A DNA stretch of 64,000 bases. Source: Chimonanthus salicifolius (taxonomy: Eukaryota > Streptophyta > Magnoliopsida > Laurales > Calycanthaceae). A program made the position numbers and the translations under genes. Under the pieces are notes generated by a model. It saw only the letters and a list, made by a program, of their open reading frames with translations. It ran no database searches and had not been told where the DNA came from. Each line of letters begins with the position of its first letter. Position 1 is the stretch's first letter. Shown in pieces: positions 58,315-64,000 of this stretch. The stretch lies in the NCBI GenBank assembly GCA_013350335.1, contig CM023540.1, positions 17,241,828 through 17,305,827 of the forward strand. Direction: 5' to 3'.

Positions 58315-59080
58315 TAGACCAGCTTAATTAATTTTATGATACTTTCAAGTTTTAATAAAAATTGCAATGTCATTCTAAAAATATTTATATTTAAGATCAT
58401 TTAATTAGGTCAAGAAATCTATGTGATTTCAAATTTTAAATTTAAATTATATTAAGAAAAATATGTGATAAAAATAAAGGAATAGAAGCCACATGTAAGT
58501 ACAATAAGTTCTTGTGACCCGGTTTTGAATCACACTATATGTCGCATTGGAATAGGATCAAATCCGAAGAAATAATTGTTTGTGTCAGAAATTAAAAGAA
58601 AATAATTTCATTAAAAGTTGATAGTCACTTGATCTATTTTAAAGTAAATAAAATATACAGTTGAAGTGGAATGCTCTATTAATTAATAATTTCATTTGTT
58701 TAATTCTAATGAGTGAAGATGTCTAAATGACAACTGTTCCTTATAATTGGACCATTATAGTTTCTAATTTAATTATGTGGAGCTAATGGGTCCAGAAAAT
58801 ATTACATAATTTTTACGTGTAAATTGGTTACATCAGCTTAGGGTTTTTATGTGAAATAAAACGAGTGAGATGGAAAAGGTTGCTGCTGGAGAGGAAAAAA
58901 GGCTTGGCCAAAAAGAGGGAAAAGTGAATAAAACGAGGGAAATAAAAAGAGCTATCGCTAGAAATAAAAAAGAAGCTTGGACGAAAAGAGGACTTGGGGT
59001 TCTATGTGACAAGAGCTGCTATGGTTGCGGCAACCATGCCTCTTGGTTTCAATATCGTATGCTCTCTTCTTCTCCTCCTC

Positions 59081-59084
<4 letters not shown>

Positions 59085-59135
<51 letters not shown>
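59085..59135. repeat. (CT)n microsatellite, about 25 units
   Basis: Perfect run preceded by a (TCC)n stretch. The apparent Ser/Leu and Glu/Arg ORFs across it are artefacts of the repeat. Confidence 0.95.
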
Positions 59136-59140
<5 letters not shown>

Positions 59141-61954
59141 CAAGTTGAAGGTTGTTTTTTCCTTCAAAGAAAAAAAAAAAAAAAACAAAGCACATAACTG
59201 TTCAGCCATGTCCACCACTTTCCCATGCAAGTTCTGTTCCGGTACTGTGTCCGCACGTGCACGTGGGGCCTATAGACGTGTTTGCGCATCACAGATTGCT
59301 TTAGTAACCATCCAAGTCTTTTTATGAAGCATGAGGTATTAATCTGCTTTAGCCTGAAGCCTAATGTTCTAAAAATCACGAACCAACATGGTCATAAAGA
59401 CTTTCTTTAGGTCCACTTTATATATGTCATTTGGTTCTTTTATGTGCACCTTTGGATTTAAACATACATTGGTGGTTGGATTACTGTGAAATATTTGCTT
59501 ACTCCTTATATGGAAGTGCCCTAGAATGACATGTGACAAAGGCATCACATTATGTCTACCTGACGACAATTTAGCAATGAGTTTATCTTGGTGCTTATAA
59601 GGTTCGTTTGAATTTTGATAGCTTATTGAACCATCTACTTTTTGGAGTGTTGGTGTTAATGAAAAAGGTAGAACTCATCCATTTGTGGAATTTCTCCGTA
59701 TTAATATGCTCTACAAAAACCTCCATCAGGCCATTCCTCGAATATATCCCAACAAATATGGTAAAAGGCCCTAGTTATCCCATCTGGTTTGGTGTCTTAT
59801 CCTCTCATGTCTTTGGTGACTGCTTGCATTTATTCATTTACTCCTTTTTTCCAACCAGATGGCCATTTCTGGAGGCAAATCTAGGAAAACCACAGTTTAT
59901 TTTTGTCCTATTAGTATTTGAGTACGAGGTCTAACATCTTCTAGTTCTCCAGAGAGATCCTCTCTTATCCCCAACTGTGTCTCCACCTATTTTCAATTTT
60001 GCAATGTAGTAGCATTTCCATTGACACTTTTTGGTCAATGAAAGAAATTCATTTCTTATCAATGCCTTCATGCCACTTCTTCCCTTTTTAATTTTTCCTG
60101 TATCTCCAAAGATGCCTGCTCATCCATCCATCCTTGTGCCACAAGTATCCCAGGATTTCTTTCCTAATTCCGTTTGTATCTCCTTCCTTCCTTCCCTTTT
60201 AGGTCCTTTGCAGAAAAAGGAAGATATCATTTACTATCTCTCAGGTTTGGTATTTCTTCAATTCCTCCATTTCTACGCATATTATTTGAAAGTCTCATAT
60301 TGGTTTTTTTCCAAGCCTTGTTTTATCTATTCATTCAATTTTTTTGGTGATTTTTCTTTGTGTCTCTGTTTCTCCATTCATATTGCATGAAATATTCCTT
60401 CCCTTTCTTTGCTTCCTTGCTCATTTCTCCCAAATTTCCATTCTGGTTTTGTTTTCCAAGCCATTTCTTATTTGGTTTTTTTCCTGATGGAGTTTATATG
60501 ACATCCATCAATTCTTCACAACAAAAAGTCATGGTAAGTGGCAACATGGATGCTTCAAATCTCATCAAGAAGCTGCAGAAAACAGGAAAAGCTTGGGAAT
60601 AAAACAGATTTTCTCAAATCAAGTTGGGATAGAAAATGAATTGAGATTTGATTCCAGATTTAAACCAAAATTCAGTTGTAGGGTTATTTAGCTTCAGCAA
60701 ATTTGGTCTAAATGCAATACAAGTATTTATTGGTATTACTGGAAATAGATTTATAGTGCATTCTACTAAAAAAAGTCATTTTATAGAAATGTTGAGAAGT
60801 TGTTTGGATGCTAGAGTTCTATTTCCTGAAAATGCTAGAAAAGTTATTTCGATGTGATTTCATGAAAACTAGTATTTTAAATAACCTACATATTTAAACC
60901 ATTTAAAATAAATTTTGCAATAATGAATTTATTTAATTTTCTTGTTTTGGTCAGACCAAAATACTTTTTAACTTGATTTTTCAAACAAAATTTTGAATAA
61001 ATTGACCTTTTAAAAGAAAACATTTTGAATAAAATGATTTAGAATTTACTAAAGAAACATACTAATAATCTCTAGAAACCTAAATTAACAAGTAAATTTC
61101 TTGGTTTTTTTTGTTAATAATTTTGTCTTAAACACTATATCAAATGTGAAACAAGAACTCTTATATTAAATGTGTGGAGTTAGATTAAATAACAAACATT
61201 GATTGTTCAAAATTGAAGGCCTAAAATCAAAGCAAAAGACTTTTTCTTCTTCAATTAGGCCTCATTTTAGCAGACCCTAGTTAATGTGAATCCTCTATTA
61301 AGTAGATTTTGGATCAATAATGAAACTTTATTCTGAAACCTAAAAATACAAATTATGTGGACTTTGCAGTGGTGGTGAAGATTATACTTAAAAAACTTAA
61401 TCTGACATAATTGGGCTTGTTTACATGGTCTTAGAAAGATTTTTTATTATCCAAGTTGCTTTCTTAGTGGGCCTAGTCAAACTATGTCTTAAGAAATATC
61501 TTTATTGTAGGTTTTGGGCTGTCTTATAATATTTTGTAAATGGAAACAACAGTGTCATTACTAACCATACCAAATAAGTAAAGTTAAATGGATATTAATA
61601 TCAAAAGTTAATTCTATTGAAAGCTTTTACCTATATGATATAAGAGAATAAGATGGACACGTTTTGTCAAGGTTTCAATTAGAAAATCTCTTTTCTTTAC
61701 AATAAATTAGATTCAAAACCATGTCTATTTTCTATTTTGTAAGAAATGCTCAAATACTCTTCCGACTCCATTGCCGCCAGTGCATCTGCAAACAAAGGAA
61801 GGCATTCCAAGGGAAAAAGAAGAGAGGAAGAAGAAAAGAATGGTCCTTTGGCTTCATTTCTATGCCTCATCCATGTAGGGAAATAGGAGAATTTCTGCCA
61901 TTTTGGAGGCTCTTTTCCAGATAAAATGGGAAGCAGAAGCTTCAACCTATCCAA

Positions 61955-61970
61955 CCCCCCCCCCCCCCCC
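61955..61970. repeat. C16 homopolymer
   Basis: Sixteen consecutive C; on the minus strand a G-quadruplex-capable run. The length may be a sequencing error. Confidence 0.9.
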
Positions 61971-62229
61971 GCCTTCCTTTTTTCTCCTGCCTTTTTCTGC
62001 AACTGGCACACATAATCGGGTTGCTTTTCACCATTTGTCTTTTTTTTGTCAAATTTGCTAAGAGCCAAAAATTGTAGCAATCCATTTTTAAATTTGAAAA
62101 ATGACAGTTCTCTCTCGATTCCTCCATTATTTGACAAAATCAGGTTTTGTCTTAAAAGTACACTGGCAAAAGTCGATACCAATGACCATGGTAACAACAT
62201 CTTATGGAGCCAATTGGGTATCCTCTAGA

Positions 62230-62830
62230 GAGAGTGAAGCCTGTTCTTGAGTGACAAAAGATGCTTAGTTCCTCTGAACTCCAAGGAAGATCTGATGGGG
62301 TCTTGCTTCGTGAGGGGCCAAAAGTGAGATGGAGTACTCACATATAGGGATCAAGGGTTGTTTTTTCGGAGTCTGGGAATTAAGGATTCCAATGAAGCGG
62401 AATTGCTTAGTATTAGGAGAGCCTTCACTATAGGATTGGATCTAGGGGGTAGTAAATTAGTTATCGAAAGTGATTCTTCTAATGCCATTAAATGGGCTAG
62501 GGGAGTGAAGTGCCCTCCATGGAGGCTAATCACCTTAGTTAGGGAGATTAAGGATCTGGTTTTGGGGCGGGAAATCTCCTTTATGCCCATCAACAGGACA
62601 ACTAATGGAGTGGCGGACTTCTTCGCTAGATATGGAGTCGATGGGTTGATTAGTGGAGTCTATCACATTCCCGGAGATTAGTTCTTGTGCTATTTTGGGG
62701 GAGTTTTGATGTTTTCTTTGCTTGTTTATTCGTCTTTCGTTTTGGCTAATTCTCTTAGGCCTATTGTATTTTTCTGTACTGGTTTTTCTTTCTTAATATA
62801 ATCCTTTCTGTTACCGCTCAAAAAAACAGA
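62230..62830 (+). mobile_element. LINE 3' end with RNase H domain
   Basis: 62358-62681 encodes an uninterrupted RNase H-like C-terminus: DSNEAELLSIRRAF, LVIESDSSNAIKWA and TTNGVADFFARYGVDG, with the conserved Glu/Asp pattern. An AT-rich 3' tail ends in an A run at 62819-62826. It is 5'-truncated, in VPS36 intron 7 and in the same orientation as the gene. It is better preserved than the copies at 1758-3310 and 9998-10262. Confidence 0.85.
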
Positions 62831-63082
62831 GGAATCACTGCATTTAGCTTCCACAGCTTTGGGTCACTGAACAGAGTCCACAGCTGGATTCAGAAGTTGG
62901 AAATACAAACCACTGATGTATTTTAAATTTTAACATCTAACAGAAGTTGGAATCACATCTTGGATGAAGGATTAAGTATGATTAACCACATTTGGCATGC
63001 AAGTGTGGAATACCTTTATTGTAGAGTTGTGGCCATGCAAAGATTCTCCATTTCTAATGAGTGGACCAAAATCATCTTGAAC

Positions 63083-63085
<3 letters not shown>

Positions 63086-63121
<36 letters not shown>
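63086..63121. repeat. (CT)18 microsatellite
   Basis: Perfect dinucleotide run in VPS36 intron 7. Confidence 0.95.
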
Positions 63122-63124
<3 letters not shown>

Positions 63125-64000
63125 GTGGTGATGGTTGTGTGAGTTGGGGTATAGTATAATTTGCCCACTTGATTAGCAGTCTTAATGAGCAAAGCAGGTC
63201 ACACCTGTTGAGCTGTTTTGAAACTTGGAAGCCTTTCATTAGGCCATTGATGTGATATCTATAAATTTTCCAAATTTCATTGTATATTATTTTCAGTTGC
63301 CTCAGAGGTTTGTTCTTATTCTTAAAAAGAGGAAAGAAAAGAAATATTTGCTGTTTCATCTCGTCTTTCTTCTAATGTGTCACTAATGATTTGATGAAAC
63401 ACGGTATCTTTGCAGGAAAAAAGATCATGGGTTGTTTCATTCTTGGGTCTCAGTCATATCCACTTCTGCATAGTGTGATGGTTTAGTGTCATTTGACTGC
63501 ACTACTGCACTGCTCACTGAGGACTGATGGGTGCCCACCAGGTTGCAGCTGAATTGGAAGTGAATTTCTTTTTCAGGATCCAGTTTTGTTAAGTGGGTAG
63601 CTCAACATATTTTTTCTGTGTATACTAAAACTGTATATGCCTTTGTATCCTCCACGTTACCAATTTTTAAAAACGTATACTGAAATTCATAGCTTGTGTG
63701 CAGAAACTAGGATACAGTGGTGAATGAATATTGGTCTTATTTAAACATAGCACTTGCTCTAGCAATTCATTACAGCAAATAAGCAAAGGAAGGGGGACAA
63801 TGACAAAAATTGATAAATGGTGCATTTATTTGTTGTGATTTAGGAAGTGAAATGCTCAGAGGTATGCAGTGTTAGAACACATATTTGTGGGATGCATGTT
63901 CGGACCATTAACAGATAAAAAATCCTCTACTTGCCTCGGTAAGAAAATCTTGTAGAATTGGCGTGCAATTTGAGCCATGTTTTCATCAACCTGATTCTTT

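Larger units (their letters stand above)
56275..64000. other. VPS36 intron 7 (at least 7.7 kb, runs off right edge)
   Basis: Follows the donor GTAAGT after exon 7. Contains the 152-bp tandem repeat, several microsatellites, a 16-base C run and a LINE 3' end. I looked for the terminal exon and did not find it. Confidence 0.6.

Noticed and set aside
58958..59327. ORFs of long Ser/Leu or Arg/Glu runs
   Set aside because: They only translate the (CT)n microsatellite in different frames.
63570..63600. Terminal VPS36 exon after TTTTTCAG at 63576
   Set aside because: In the required phase it reads EIQFC and then a stop, not the expected IVKDFGTYGEW end.
1..64000. CRISPR arrays, bacterial operons, phage or viral genes
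   Set aside because: No repeat-spacer structure, ribosome-binding sites or operon-like gene packing; exons and introns are clearly plant nuclear.

Overview
This is plant nuclear DNA, almost certainly from an angiosperm. It holds three conserved plant genes with plant-type GT-AG introns. Their introns are filled with LTR retrotransposons, a TRIM, LINE and SINE copies, hAT and Stowaway MITEs and microsatellites. Introns of 8.7, 8.0 and 5.7 kb and moderate AT richness suggest a woody or early-diverging angiosperm with expanded introns (for example a magnoliid), but the species cannot be fixed from this window alone.

Layout. (1) Positions 986-20395, minus strand: the first seven exons of a monofunctional homoserine dehydrogenase gene, whose 3' part lies off the left edge. 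Its introns carry a LINE end, a 1.16-kb hAT-like element with 8-bp target duplications, a copia end, a SINE with a 15-bp duplication, a Stowaway MITE, a 3.5-kb gag-only LTR retrotransposon with a nested hAT MITE, and a complete 661-bp TRIM. (2) 20396-23388: intergenic, with degenerate repeats. (3) 23389-41528, minus strand: a complete 13-exon ArfGAP gene of the AGD14/ZIGA4 type (about 707 aa). Its 8-kb intron 7 contains LINE debris and a degenerate Ty3/gypsy element. (4) 41529-47185: a 5.7-kb divergent intergenic region with the ArfGAP promoter and no convincing gene. (5) 47186-56274, plus strand: the first seven exons of VPS36, the ESCRT-II subunit; the last short exon is beyond the right edge.

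The three genes are not an operon-like unit. AGD14-type ArfGAP (Arf GTPase control, with NPF and DPF adaptor-type motifs) and VPS36 (endosomal sorting) both belong to membrane traffic and are divergently arranged, but this is probably coincidental. Homoserine dehydrogenase belongs to aspartate-family amino acid synthesis. All exon structures were read by hand from splice sites, reading phase and remembered family sequence; every listed junction keeps the frame.

I found no clearly new biological system. The most unusual observations are plant snRNA-gene-type promoter modules (USE plus TATA) inside two unrelated transposable elements, one with Pol II-type and one with Pol III-type spacing; two apparent GC-AG introns; a gag-only LTR element with intact boundaries; and a duplicated splice-donor segment.
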